This document shows, in pieces, positions 36,369 through 44,813 of a DNA stretch of 64,000 nucleotides. The position numbers and the translations under genes are program-made. How positions within the stretch are numbered: position 1 is the stretch's first letter; each line of letters opens with the position of its first letter. The stretch is from assembly GCF_014042365.1 (NCBI RefSeq), contig NZ_JACEZS010000024.1, forward strand, positions 1 through 64,000, written 5' to 3'. Origin of the DNA: Rugamonas fusca (GTDB taxonomy: Bacteria; Pseudomonadota; Gammaproteobacteria; Burkholderiales; Burkholderiaceae_D). The notes under the pieces were generated by a model. It searched no databases. It worked only from the letters and a program-made list of their open reading frames with translations, and was not told where the DNA came from.

Positions 36369-37886
36369 TCAGGCCGCCAGCAGCCTGGGCATGCCCGCCC
36401 CCATCCACGTCTTGAGCCGGTACAAACGCTGGCGGTAATTGCCTTCCAGCCCGTCCGGCCCGCTATCGACATGCTCGAACTGGCGCACGATGCGGTCCAG
36501 CGCCTGGCGCTGCTGGGCCGTGCGCAGCAGGATCAAACGCCGCTTGCTGCGCCCGTAACTGGCGCGGATATCGACCACCAGGCAATGGCCATGGTCGGCC
36601 GCCTTCACGTCGAGCAACAAGGTTTCCGCCCGGGTCAGGCCGAACAGGCGGGCCAGCTCGATGCGGGCCGCCAGCAAGGGCTGGCTGTCGGCCAGGGCCC
36701 GCGTCAGCAGCGGCAGCACGGCCTCGGTCCAGCTGGGGGTGACGGCCGGGGCGGCGATCTTGGCCAGCACAGCCTCGGCCTCGGCACAGCCCTGGGCGGC
36801 CGCCTTTTGCAGCCAGTACGCGGCCCGCACGTCGCTCAGTTCGCCATTGCGGCGGGTGCGCCAGGCGTACAGGCCGCATTCGAGCTGGGCCACCCGGTGC
36901 CCCATCTCGGCCGCCCGTTCCAGGTAAGCCTGGGCTTCGGCCACCGAGCGTTGCGAGAATTCCGGTTTCAGGTAGATGCGCGACAGCGCGAACCACGCCT
37001 CGGCCATGCCCTGCTCGCCGGCCAGCGTGAGCCAGCGGATGGCACGCTTGAAGTTGACGGCGGCGATACCGGCCGCCAACCGTTTGCCGGCGCAATTCAT
37101 GCGGGCGAACCACAGCCCCAGCGCCAGCTGCGCCTGGCGGTCGCCCCCATGCGCGGCCAGCTCCCGGCACTGCTGCAATTCCGGATCGTGCTCGGCCAGG
37201 TGATCGAGCGCCTCGGCACAGCGCGCCAGCAGTTGCACCTGCTGTGGCTCGACCGGCCAGGCGGCCACCCGCGCCGCCTCGGCATCGGCCGGCGCGCCCT
37301 GCAGCACGGTGCGCGCCAGTGGCAAGGCCAGCGTCAGGTAGCCGCGCAAATCCCCCGCCTGCCACGCCTGCTCCAGTACCCCGTACTGGTCAGCGCACGG
37401 ATCGGGCCGGACCGGGCCCATGCCGGCGGCGCAAGCCGGGGCAGCGGCGGCCAGCGCCGCCGGTTCGCCGCGCTGGCTGGCCAGCAGGCGCCGGGCTTCG
37501 GCCGAACCACCCTTGGCCGCGTCCTCCAGCGCCAGCAGGGCCTTGGCCCGCAAGCCGTCATCGACGCCGTCGGCCTGCCCGCCCAGCACCAGCTGGGCCA
37601 GCACCAGGCCGGCCGGCGCCACGCCGGCGTCATAGGCGCGGTCATACCAGGGCAGCACGGCCGGCTGGCAATGTTGTGCGTATTCAAATGGAATGTGGTG
37701 GCCGATCAGCATCCATGCCTCGTCCTGCTGCTGCTGGGCCGCCCGGCTCAGCCAGTGCAAGGCCGTCGGCATGCTGCGTGGCAGGCTGGCCCCGCCAAAC
37801 AGGTACAGCTTGCCCAGCGCCAGTTGGCTGACCGCGTCTCCCGCGCGAGCCCCCCGGATGATTCCTAGTTCTTCTCGATTTGCCAT
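36369..37886 (-). CDS. Sel1-like/TPR repeat protein
   Basis: 505 residues from ATG 37886 (MANREELG); upstream ATGs at 37901 and 37910 are alternatives. The N-terminal half contains SEL1-like solenoid repeats (LALGKLYLFGG...ALHWLSRAA, and later RAIRWLTLAGEQGMAEAWFA and RAAYWLQKAAAQGCAEA). The last about 120 residues (IELARLFGLTRAETLLLDVK...) are conserved-looking but unrecognised. No signal peptide or TM segment is evident. Repeat proteins of this kind serve as protein-interaction scaffolds; the partner is unknown. It is convergent with dapF. Confidence 0.78.
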   Translation of the reverse strand: MANREELGIIRGARAGDAVSQLALGKLYLFGGASLPRSMPTALHWLSRAAQQQQDEAWMLIGHHIPFEYAQHCQPAVLPWYDRAYDAGVAPAGLVLAQLVLGGQADGVDDGLRAKALLALEDAAKGGSAEARRLLASQRGEPAALAAAAPACAAGMGPVRPDPCADQYGVLEQAWQAGDLRGYLTLALPLARTVLQGAPADAEAARVAAWPVEPQQVQLLARCAEALDHLAEHDPELQQCRELAAHGGDRQAQLALGLWFARMNCAGKRLAAGIAAVNFKRAIRWLTLAGEQGMAEAWFALSRIYLKPEFSQRSVAEAQAYLERAAEMGHRVAQLECGLYAWRTRRNGELSDVRAAYWLQKAAAQGCAEAEAVLAKIAAPAVTPSWTEAVLPLLTRALADSQPLLAARIELARLFGLTRAETLLLDVKAADHGHCLVVDIRASYGRSKRRLILLRTAQQRQALDRIVRQFEHVDSGPDGLEGNYRQRLYRLKTWMGAGMPRLLAA

Positions 37887-38368
37887 CGTCTCACTATGCA
37901 TGTGATTCATGAAAGCGGGCGGTGCGTCCGTGCTGTCTGCGCGAGCTTGGGACGGCCGATGTTGTGCCCACATCTTGCCATGAAAGAAGAAGATAGGGCC
38001 AGATAAACACAGACGGCAGTGTAGCGCGGCGCGCGGCCGGCACCGTAGCGTGCGCGCGACGGCGTGGCTATCTGCTTGATATGGCGCAAATCTCCGCGCT
38101 ATGTGCCGTGTAGTGTGAAAGCAATCCCTGCTCCACACGTGAAAGGAAATCATATGCGCGATGCCATTCTGGACGGCCCATCAAGCGTTTCAAAAATACA
38201 ACAGGGAAGTGCGGTTTTCCCCATTTCGACCAAGACTCGCCCCCATAATCAACCAAACCGGCGCCATTGACGCGGGCAGCCATTAAGGTTCAGCTCATCC
38301 CAGGTGGCGTTAGGCGCACTTGTCGGCTTTTAGATGTTTGGACGATTCACTTTCAAAAGGAATAACAA
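37887..38368. other. 482-bp gap between Sel1-repeat gene and first porin
   Basis: The gap contains divergent promoters by position, a possible 38-codon ORF at 38154-38270, and the porin ribosome site AAAGGA near 38356. Base composition in 37990-38368 is less GC-rich than in flanking genes. No RNA family was recognised. Confidence 0.5.
38154..38270 (+). CDS. Possible small protein or leader peptide, 38 residues
   Basis: ATG 38154 is preceded by a strong GAAAGGA site at 7-nt spacing. It reads a 38-residue polar peptide starting MRDAILDGPSSVSKIQQGSA and ending about 100 nt before the porin start. There are no recognisable motifs. The good ribosome site is the only support. Confidence 0.3.
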   Translation: MRDAILDGPSSVSKIQQGSAVFPISTKTRPHNQPNRRH

Positions 38369-39400
38369 ATGAAAAAATCTTTAGTGGCTCTGGCACTCAT
38401 GGGCGCATTCTCCGCTGCATATGCGCAATCGTCCGTGACCATCTACGGCACCGTGGATGCGGGCGTCACCAAGAAAAGCGGCACCTCCACGGCCATCGGC
38501 AAGCGCGACAACAACAAACTGGGCTTCAAAGGCGTGGAAGACCTGGGCAGCGGCCTGAAGGCACTGTTCCAGCTGGAAATTCGCTACGAGCCCGACACCG
38601 GCACCATCGAGAACACCTCCGGCGCCAACAGCCGTCCGCTGTTCCAGGGCCAGAGCCGCGTCGGCCTGCAGGGTGACTTCGGTACCGTGCGCCTGGGTCG
38701 TGGCCTGACCGCCTTCCAGGAATCGATCACCGCCTTCGAACCATGGAGCGGCATCCCATCGGTGGCCGGCTACCAGACCGACCTGCAAGTGGCTGGCTAC
38801 ACCAGCTCGCCGCTGGACCAGACCGGCAACTCGGCCAACCGCTTCTCGAACGCCTTCTTCTACAACACCCCCGTCATCGGCGGCGTGTTCCAGTTGAATG
38901 CCACCATCCAGGCCAAGGAAGCGAACGGCAACGCCGCCGTCGCCGCCACCGCCAACTCGGTCGCCATCCCGGCCAACATGGTGCCCAACACCACGCCTTA
39001 CTCGCTGAGCGCCACCGTGGACAATGGCCAGTTCGCCGCCATGGCCGCCTACGAGAAGAACGCGCTGGAAACCAAACTGTGGTCGGTGGCCGCGTCCGTC
39101 AAGCCTATCCCTGCCCTGAAACTGATGGCTTCGTACCAGAAGCAGGACCAGGGCCAGACCGTGTTCACCAACTATGACACCAAGTCCTGGATCCTGGGCG
39201 CCAACTACACCGTCGGCGCCGGCAAGATCCTGGCCGGCTATGGCCAGAAGACCCCGGACGGCGTCGCCAAGACCAAGCAGGCTTCGCTGGGCTATGAGTA
39301 CAGCCTGTCGGCCCGTACCTATGTGTACCTGGACGCGTCCAACAAGCGCGCCGCCACCACCGTCAACTTCTACGGCGTGGGCATCCACCACAACTTCTGA
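38369..39400 (+). CDS. Gram-negative porin, Burkholderiales type
   Basis: 343 residues. The signal peptide is MKKSLVALALMGAFSAAYA, then the mature N-terminus QSSVTIYGTVDAGV typical of Burkholderiales trimeric porins (Porin_4). SRVGLQGDFGTVRLGRG is the conserved constriction-loop neighbourhood, and the C-terminus ends in Phe, the outer-membrane insertion signal. It forms diffusion channels for small solutes. Followed by a strong terminator, so it is probably monocistronic. Confidence 0.94.
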   Translation: MKKSLVALALMGAFSAAYAQSSVTIYGTVDAGVTKKSGTSTAIGKRDNNKLGFKGVEDLGSGLKALFQLEIRYEPDTGTIENTSGANSRPLFQGQSRVGLQGDFGTVRLGRGLTAFQESITAFEPWSGIPSVAGYQTDLQVAGYTSSPLDQTGNSANRFSNAFFYNTPVIGGVFQLNATIQAKEANGNAAVAATANSVAIPANMVPNTTPYSLSATVDNGQFAAMAAYEKNALETKLWSVAASVKPIPALKLMASYQKQDQGQTVFTNYDTKSWILGANYTVGAGKILAGYGQKTPDGVAKTKQASLGYEYSLSARTYVYLDASNKRAATTVNFYGVGIHHNF

Positions 39401-39434
39401 TCGCGGCGGCCTGCGGCCGCTTGCCTTCACCGCG

Positions 39435-39467
39435 ACGGACAGGGGCCACCTTGTCCGTTTTTTTTTT
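39435..39467 (+). terminator. Rho-independent terminator of first porin gene
   Basis: ACGGACA (39435-39441) and TGTCCGT (39452-39458) form the stem. An uninterrupted run of ten T (39458-39467) follows, about 35 nt after the porin stop. Confidence 0.9.
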
Positions 39468-39628
39468 CGCCCCGCCCTGGCCGCCCTGGCCGCCCGCCCC
39501 GCCACCGCCCGTCAGATGGCGCGCACTTTTTTTGAATCCCCAACAAGGATCGTGTCTTCCGCGCAACCACGCGCGCTGTCCAGCGCAAACCTTGCTGTAC
39601 AGCATGCACTATCGCTGTCATAGTTGAT

Positions 39629-39644
39629 TAGCACGTCCGTGCTA
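39629..39644. promoter_or_regulatory. Palindrome upstream of second porin
   Basis: TAGCACG-TC-CGTGCTA is a perfect 7-bp inverted repeat with a 2-nt centre, 43 nt before the porin start codon. It is a candidate operator; with the short TATTTT that follows it could also be a weak terminator. Confidence 0.4.
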
Positions 39645-39687
39645 TTTTAAAGTCGTGATAAGAAAACCGATAAAAACTGGAGACACA

Positions 39688-40983
39688 ATGAAAATCAAAG
39701 TACTGGCCGGCCTGATCGCCGCCGGCTGCGCGGCCCCCGTCCTGGCCCAGTCGTCCGTCACCGTGTATGGCATCGCCGACGCCGGCGTGATGTACGCCGA
39801 CAATGGCGGCAGCGATGCCCGCACCAAGGTAGTGAGCGGCATCGCCGACGGCTCCCGGCTCGGCTTCAAGGGCACGGAAGACATGGGCAACGGCTACAAG
39901 GCCGTGTTCAACCTGGAGGCGCGGGTGCAGCTCGACACGGGCGGCCAGCAGGCCGGCAATCTGTCGAGCAACCAGGGCTACGCGCTGACCAAGGGACTGG
40001 CCTTCACGGTACCGGCCGCCGCCGGTGGCGCCGCCACGGCCGCCAAGCTGCTGGCCGGCGTGCAGTCGGCGCTGCAGCCGGCCGTCAACGTCAATATCAA
40101 CAACGCCCTGTTCGACCGCACCTCGATGGTGGGCCTGGTCACGCCGGTGGGCGCGGTCTTGCTGGGCCGCATGTACACGCCCGACTACGAAGTGTTCAAC
40201 AACGCCGACGTGTTCGAGTCGGGCACGGCGGCCGGCTGGGGCGGCATCGTGGGCGGCACCGGCGGCCTGCTGACGGCCGGCGTGGCGATCCGTTCCGACA
40301 AGTCGATCCAATACCGGATGGAACTGCCCAACGGCGTGGCCGCCGCGCTGATGTACGGCACCGAGCATTCGGGCTACATCGGCATGGACAAGCGCTCCTG
40401 GGGCGCCAACCTGCGCTACAAGGCCAACGGCTGGGACGTCGGCCTGGGCCACAACTATGGCACCGACCAGGTCGGCGCGCGCGGCCTGGTGACCACCACC
40501 GTGGGCGGTTCGTACAGCATCGACCAGTGGAAACTGTTCGCCGGCTACCACAAGCAAAACAACGACAATTCCGTCATCATCCGCTATGCCCACGACGCGC
40601 TGGCGCCCACCTTCGCCGCCTTCGGCCCGGCGCTGGGCCCGGTGTTGGCCGGCCAGCTCGACACCACGCTGCGCCGCACCTTCCTGCTCGACGCCGTCAG
40701 CTACCAGCTCGGCTTCCACTACCGCGTGGGCCAGGGCCGCATCATGGCCTCCGTGGTACGCCAGAACGACAAGAGCGCCTCCAACAGCGACGCCACCCAG
40801 TACGGCCTCGGCTACGACTACAACCTGTCCAAGCGCACCGACCTGTACTCGGTGGTGGCCTACATCAAGAACCAGAACGATGGCCAGTACGCGATCGGCG
40901 CGGCCAGCGCCTCGGGCGGCTTCACGGGCCATCCGGGCGAGTCCAGCAAGGGCATCCAGCTGGGCATGCGCCACCGTTTCTGA
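39688..40983 (+). CDS. Gram-negative porin, second copy
   Basis: 431 residues from ATG 39688 with GGAGA upstream. It starts with the signal peptide MKIKVLAGLIAAGCAAPVLA and mature QSSVTVYGIADAGV, and ends RHRF. LGFKGTEDMGNGYKAVFNLE matches the first porin's LGFKGVEDLGSGLKALFQLE. It is about 90 residues longer than the first copy, mainly through extended loops (around residues 100-150 and 300-330). The duplicates may have different substrate ranges; none can be assigned. Confidence 0.93.
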   Translation: MKIKVLAGLIAAGCAAPVLAQSSVTVYGIADAGVMYADNGGSDARTKVVSGIADGSRLGFKGTEDMGNGYKAVFNLEARVQLDTGGQQAGNLSSNQGYALTKGLAFTVPAAAGGAATAAKLLAGVQSALQPAVNVNINNALFDRTSMVGLVTPVGAVLLGRMYTPDYEVFNNADVFESGTAAGWGGIVGGTGGLLTAGVAIRSDKSIQYRMELPNGVAAALMYGTEHSGYIGMDKRSWGANLRYKANGWDVGLGHNYGTDQVGARGLVTTTVGGSYSIDQWKLFAGYHKQNNDNSVIIRYAHDALAPTFAAFGPALGPVLAGQLDTTLRRTFLLDAVSYQLGFHYRVGQGRIMASVVRQNDKSASNSDATQYGLGYDYNLSKRTDLYSVVAYIKNQNDGQYAIGAASASGGFTGHPGESSKGIQLGMRHRF

Positions 40984-41005
40984 TCGGCGGCCACGCCAGT
41001 CCACA

Positions 41006-41027
41006 AGACGCCTGCGGGCGTCTTTTT
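41006..41027 (+). terminator. Rho-independent terminator of second porin gene
   Basis: AGACGCC-TGC-GGGCGTCT with T-run (TCTTTTT) 25 nt after the porin stop: a short GC stem and U-tract. Confidence 0.85.
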
Positions 41028-41126
41028 CATTGCTGCGGCACAAAACGCACAGAGGGCCCATGGCAAGGTGCGCACTCGGTTAAAATGCGGTGTGCTTTCC
41101 CTCTCTTAATTAGAACGACACCATCA

Positions 41127-41798
41127 ATGACCGCCCCTCTGGACTCCGCCGCCGTCGCGCAATACCTGACCGATCACCCGCACTTCTTCGAAGAACACGC
41201 CAGCCTGCTGGGCGAGATCAAGCTGTCGAGCCCGCTGACCGGGCGCGCGGTCTCGCTGCAGGAGCGCCAGATGGAAGTGATGCGCGACAAGTACAAGGCG
41301 CTGGAATTGCGCATGGCCGAGCTGATGCGCCTGGCCGCCGAGAACGAAGCCATCGCCAACAAGTTCCACCGCTGGACCCAGGCCCTGGTGACGGCGCGCG
41401 GCGCCGATGCGCTGGCCGGCGCCGTGTCGGACGGCTTGCGCACGGCGTTCGACGTGCCGCAGGTGACCTTGCGCCTGTGGAACACGGCGCCTGAGCATGA
41501 GGCCGCCTGGTTCACGCGCGGCGTGTCGGAGGATGCGCGCCTGTTCGCCAACAGCCTGCTGGCGCCCTACTGCGGCAGCAACAAGGATTTCGAAGCCGTG
41601 CGCTGGCTGGCCGACGCGGCCAGCGTGCAGTCGACCGTCATGATTGCGCTGCGCCAACCCGGCAGCAAGGGCAGCGCCTTCGGCCTGCTGATCCTCGGTT
41701 CGGCCGACCCGGCCCGCTTTACGGCCATGATGGCGACCGACTTCCTGGTCCACATCGGCGAAACCAGCAGCACCGCGCTGCTGCCGCTGCTGGCCTGA
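41127..41798 (+). CDS. DUF484 family protein
   Basis: 223 residues from ATG 41127. Family landmarks are the N-terminal VAQYLTDHPHFFEEHASLL, the SLQERQMEVMRDKYKALE coiled-coil linker, and a C-terminal GAF-like domain (about 80-220). DUF484 proteins commonly precede xerC. Function is unknown. One base separates its stop from the xerC ATG. Confidence 0.9.
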   Translation: MTAPLDSAAVAQYLTDHPHFFEEHASLLGEIKLSSPLTGRAVSLQERQMEVMRDKYKALELRMAELMRLAAENEAIANKFHRWTQALVTARGADALAGAVSDGLRTAFDVPQVTLRLWNTAPEHEAAWFTRGVSEDARLFANSLLAPYCGSNKDFEAVRWLADAASVQSTVMIALRQPGSKGSAFGLLILGSADPARFTAMMATDFLVHIGETSSTALLPLLA

Positions 41799-41799
41799 C

Positions 41800-42753
41800 A
41801 TGGATGCCGGGCGCGGCAAGCAGGACTGGGCCGCCGCCTGGCTGGAACGGCTGCGCACCCTGCGCCAGCTGTCGTCCCACACCACGGCCGCCTACGGGCG
41901 CGACTTGCGCCAGCTGGCCACCCTCACCGCCGGGCGCGAGTGGCGTCAACTGGGCCAGGCCGATTTGCGCCGGCTGGCCGCCACCCTGCACGGCCAGGGG
42001 CTGGAACCGCGTTCCATCGCCCGCAAGCTGTCCTGCTGGCGCGGCTTTTTCGACTGGCTCATCGAACAGGGCGAGCTGCCCGCCAATCCGGCTGCCGGCG
42101 TGCGGGCGCCCAAGCAAGCGCGCGGCCTGCCGCGCGCACTGTCGGTGGACGACGCCGTGCGGCTGGTGAGCGGCGCCGGCCGGCCACAGCCGGGCGCGGC
42201 CCCGGAACCGGCCGCGCTGTGCGACCGCGCCATGTTCGAACTCTTATATTCCAGCGGCTTGCGGGTGTCGGAACTGGCCGCCATGGACCTGCAATACCGC
42301 AAGGCCGACGGCGCCCTGCCCGCCTCGCTGGGCTGGCTCGATCTCGCGCAGGGCGAGGCCGTCGTCACCGGCAAGGGCAACAAGATGCGCACCGTGCCCG
42401 TGGGCAGCGCGGCGCTGGCCGCGCTGGCGGCCTGGATCGCCGTGCGCCCGGCCCCGTCCGACGGCAGCGCGGCCCTGTTCGTCAACACGCGCGGCGCCCG
42501 CGTCAGCCCGCGCGTGGTGCAGCAGCGGCTGCGCGCCCATGCGCTGGCCTGCGGCATGCCGGTGCACGTGCACCCGCACATGCTGCGCCACTCGTTCGCC
42601 TCGCACGTGCTGCAATCGTCGGGCGACCTGCGGGCCGTGCAGGACATGCTGGGCCACGCCAGCATCAGTTCCACCCAGGTCTACACGGCGCTCGACTTCC
42701 AGCACCTGGCCGACGTCTACGACCGGGCGCATCCGCGCGCAAAAATCAAATAA
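41800..42753 (+). CDS. xerC: Tyrosine recombinase XerC
   Basis: 317 residues. The N-terminal SAM-like core-binding domain is followed by a catalytic domain with Arg in SGLRVSEL, Lys in GKGNKMR, HMLRHSFASH, the second His of LGHASISSTQ and the nucleophile Tyr in VYT. XerC acts with XerD at dif to resolve chromosome dimers. Start is ATG 41800 immediately after DUF484. The pairing with DUF484 separates this from phage integrases. Confidence 0.94.
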   Translation: MDAGRGKQDWAAAWLERLRTLRQLSSHTTAAYGRDLRQLATLTAGREWRQLGQADLRRLAATLHGQGLEPRSIARKLSCWRGFFDWLIEQGELPANPAAGVRAPKQARGLPRALSVDDAVRLVSGAGRPQPGAAPEPAALCDRAMFELLYSSGLRVSELAAMDLQYRKADGALPASLGWLDLAQGEAVVTGKGNKMRTVPVGSAALAALAAWIAVRPAPSDGSAALFVNTRGARVSPRVVQQRLRAHALACGMPVHVHPHMLRHSFASHVLQSSGDLRAVQDMLGHASISSTQVYTALDFQHLADVYDRAHPRAKIK

Positions 42754-42886
42754 CGCGCACAATGGCTTGATGCGCAGCAAACACACGGTTTGCAACCGTT
42801 TGCGAAATTCCGGCATAATCGGCGGCTTGGCTGGATCGCCCCAGACGGCGCCCCCAGCACCCCATCATTCATTTCGACGAGCGACC

Positions 42887-43930
42887 ATGGCACTCATCCC
42901 CACCACCATCCTGACGGGCTTTCTCGGCGCCGGCAAAACCACGCTGCTCAACCGCATCCTGCAGGAACAGCACGGCATGCGCATCGCCGTGATCGAAAAT
43001 GAATTCGGCCAGGAAAATATCGACAATGAAATCCTGGTGCAGGACAGCCAGGAACAGATCGTGGAAATGAACAATGGCTGCATCTGCTGCACGGTACGGG
43101 GCGACCTGATCGTGGCGCTGACGGCGCTGGCGCAAAAGCGCGACGCCGGCCAGCTGCAGTTCGACCGCGTGGTGATCGAGACGACCGGCCTGGCCAACCC
43201 CGGCCCCGTGGCCCAGACCTTCTTCATCGACGAGGAAGTGGGCGCTCACTACATGCTCGACGCCGTGATCACGGTGGTGGACGCGCGCCACGCCATGCAA
43301 CAGCTCGACGAGCACGAGGAAGCCCAGCGCCAGATCGGCTTCGCCGACAAGTTGCTGCTATCCAAGACCGACCTGGTGACGGCGGCCGAACTGGACGCAT
43401 TGACGGCCCGCGTCAAGCACATCAACCCGCGCGCCCCCATCGTGCGCTCCGACTTCGGCCGCCTGCCACTGGCCGAAGTGCTGGACTTGAAAGGCTTCAA
43501 CCTGAACGACAAGCTGGAACTGGACCCGGACTTCCTGGCCGCCGAGGACGAGCATGCGCACGTGCACGACGAACACTGCGGCCATGCCCACGGTCCCGAT
43601 TGCGGCCACGACCATCACCACAGCCACCACACGGACGACATCGCCGCCTTCGTCTACAAGAGCGAGCGCCCGTTCGACAGCGGCAAGCTCGATGAGTTCC
43701 TGAACGGACTGGTCCAGGTGTACGGCCCTCGCATGCTGCGCTATAAAGGCGTATTGTGGATGCAAGGGGCGCAACGCAAGGTGGTATTCCAGGGCGTGCA
43801 CCAGTTGATGGGCAGCGACCTGGGCGCGAAATGGGGGGAAACGGAAAACCGTGGCAGCAAAATGGTATTTATTGGCAAAAATCTACCGAAAGACATCTTT
43901 ATTCGCGGTTTGGAACAATGTTTGGTATAA
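42887..43930 (+). CDS. COG0523 (G3E family) GTPase, predicted metal chaperone
   Basis: 347 residues from ATG 42887. Walker A GFLGAGKTTLLNR, the metal-binding CxCC motif (NNGCICCTVRGDL), IETTGLANP and SKTD are the G3E hallmarks. A His/Asp/Cys-rich stretch near residues 225-255 (HDEHCGHAHGPDCGHDHHH) is a probable metal store. Such proteins act as zinc or cobalt chaperones. It is about 200 nt upstream of dksA, in the same direction. Confidence 0.92.
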   Translation: MALIPTTILTGFLGAGKTTLLNRILQEQHGMRIAVIENEFGQENIDNEILVQDSQEQIVEMNNGCICCTVRGDLIVALTALAQKRDAGQLQFDRVVIETTGLANPGPVAQTFFIDEEVGAHYMLDAVITVVDARHAMQQLDEHEEAQRQIGFADKLLLSKTDLVTAAELDALTARVKHINPRAPIVRSDFGRLPLAEVLDLKGFNLNDKLELDPDFLAAEDEHAHVHDEHCGHAHGPDCGHDHHHSHHTDDIAAFVYKSERPFDSGKLDEFLNGLVQVYGPRMLRYKGVLWMQGAQRKVVFQGVHQLMGSDLGAKWGETENRGSKMVFIGKNLPKDIFIRGLEQCLV

Positions 43931-44135
43931 ACTATCTGCGTTTTTAGCGACAGACTCCCCCGCGAATCGGGCACGGCTCGCTCGAACGCGTATGATGCGA
44001 AAGACCATAACGAAAGATTAAGTGTTGCACCATCCGGCAAGCAGTGCCGATGCGGATACCGGTGCGGCTGTGTGGCCTGGCACCCCAACAGCCCATCCAT
44101 TTGAAAACTCTGTCGTATCGAAGGTAAGCGAAGTG

Positions 44136-44585
44136 ATGACTAAAACTAATAAATCGACCCCCGCCGCGAGCACTGAACGCATCCTGACCGAAGAAGAAAT
44201 TCTGAAGATGGATGACAAGGATTACATGAACCCGGCGCAAATGGCATTTTTCAAGGCCAAGCTGCAGGCCCTTGAAAAAGAATTGTTGAAGAACGCCGAC
44301 GAGACCACGGAACACTTGCGCGAAACCGTGCTGGTGCCCGATCCCGCCGACCGCGCGACCATCGAGGAAGAGCACGCACTGGAGCTGCGTACCCGCGACC
44401 GCGAGCGCAAACTGTTGAAGAAGGTGCAGCAATCGATCGTGGCCATCGACGCCGGCGACTATGGCTGGTGCGAGGAAACGGGCGAACCGATCGGCATTCC
44501 CCGCCTGATCGCCCGTCCCACGGCCACGCTGTCGCTGGAAGCCCAGCAGCGTCGCGAACTGAAACAGAAGCTGTACGGCGACTGA
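44136..44585 (+). CDS. dksA: RNA polymerase-binding regulator DksA, Cys-poor zinc finger
   Basis: 149 residues from ATG 44136; a longer in-frame start region upstream lacks homology. The coiled-coil part includes ALEKELLKNADETTEHLRE, DPADRATIEEEHALELRTRD and RERKLLKKVQQSI. The usual four-Cys finger is degenerate: Cys112 is kept, but the other positions are Thr (CEETG), Ser and Ala (LSLEA). It should work without zinc, as described for DksA2-type paralogues. It modulates RNA polymerase with ppGpp. A strong terminator follows. Confidence 0.92.
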   Translation: MTKTNKSTPAASTERILTEEEILKMDDKDYMNPAQMAFFKAKLQALEKELLKNADETTEHLRETVLVPDPADRATIEEEHALELRTRDRERKLLKKVQQSIVAIDAGDYGWCEETGEPIGIPRLIARPTATLSLEAQQRRELKQKLYGD

Positions 44586-44607
44586 GCCATCCGGCCACTG
44601 CCAAAGA

Positions 44608-44637
44608 AGCACGCGATGCCCTCGCGTGCTTTTTTTT
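44608..44637 (+). terminator. Rho-independent terminator of dksA
   Basis: AGCACGCGA-TGCCC-TCGCGTGCT followed by eight T, about 20 nt after the dksA stop. Confidence 0.92.
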
Positions 44638-44813
44638 CGTCCACGCTTTCGCAAGCTGGCGCGCCGAATTGTGGAATTTGGTGAAAATTGTTGTATCCGC
44701 TTGCGTGCGCACATGGCAAGACCTTTCCCATAAGCTACACTACATATCCTGCGGCACGCGCTGTGCGCGTGCCGGCCAGCGTGAAACACAATGGAGCACC
44801 AACGGGGCACGAC

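Noticed and set aside
41800..42753. Phage integrase/mobile element
   Set aside because: Tyrosine recombinase motifs are present, but adjacency to DUF484 and the full-length XerC architecture indicate the housekeeping dimer-resolution recombinase.
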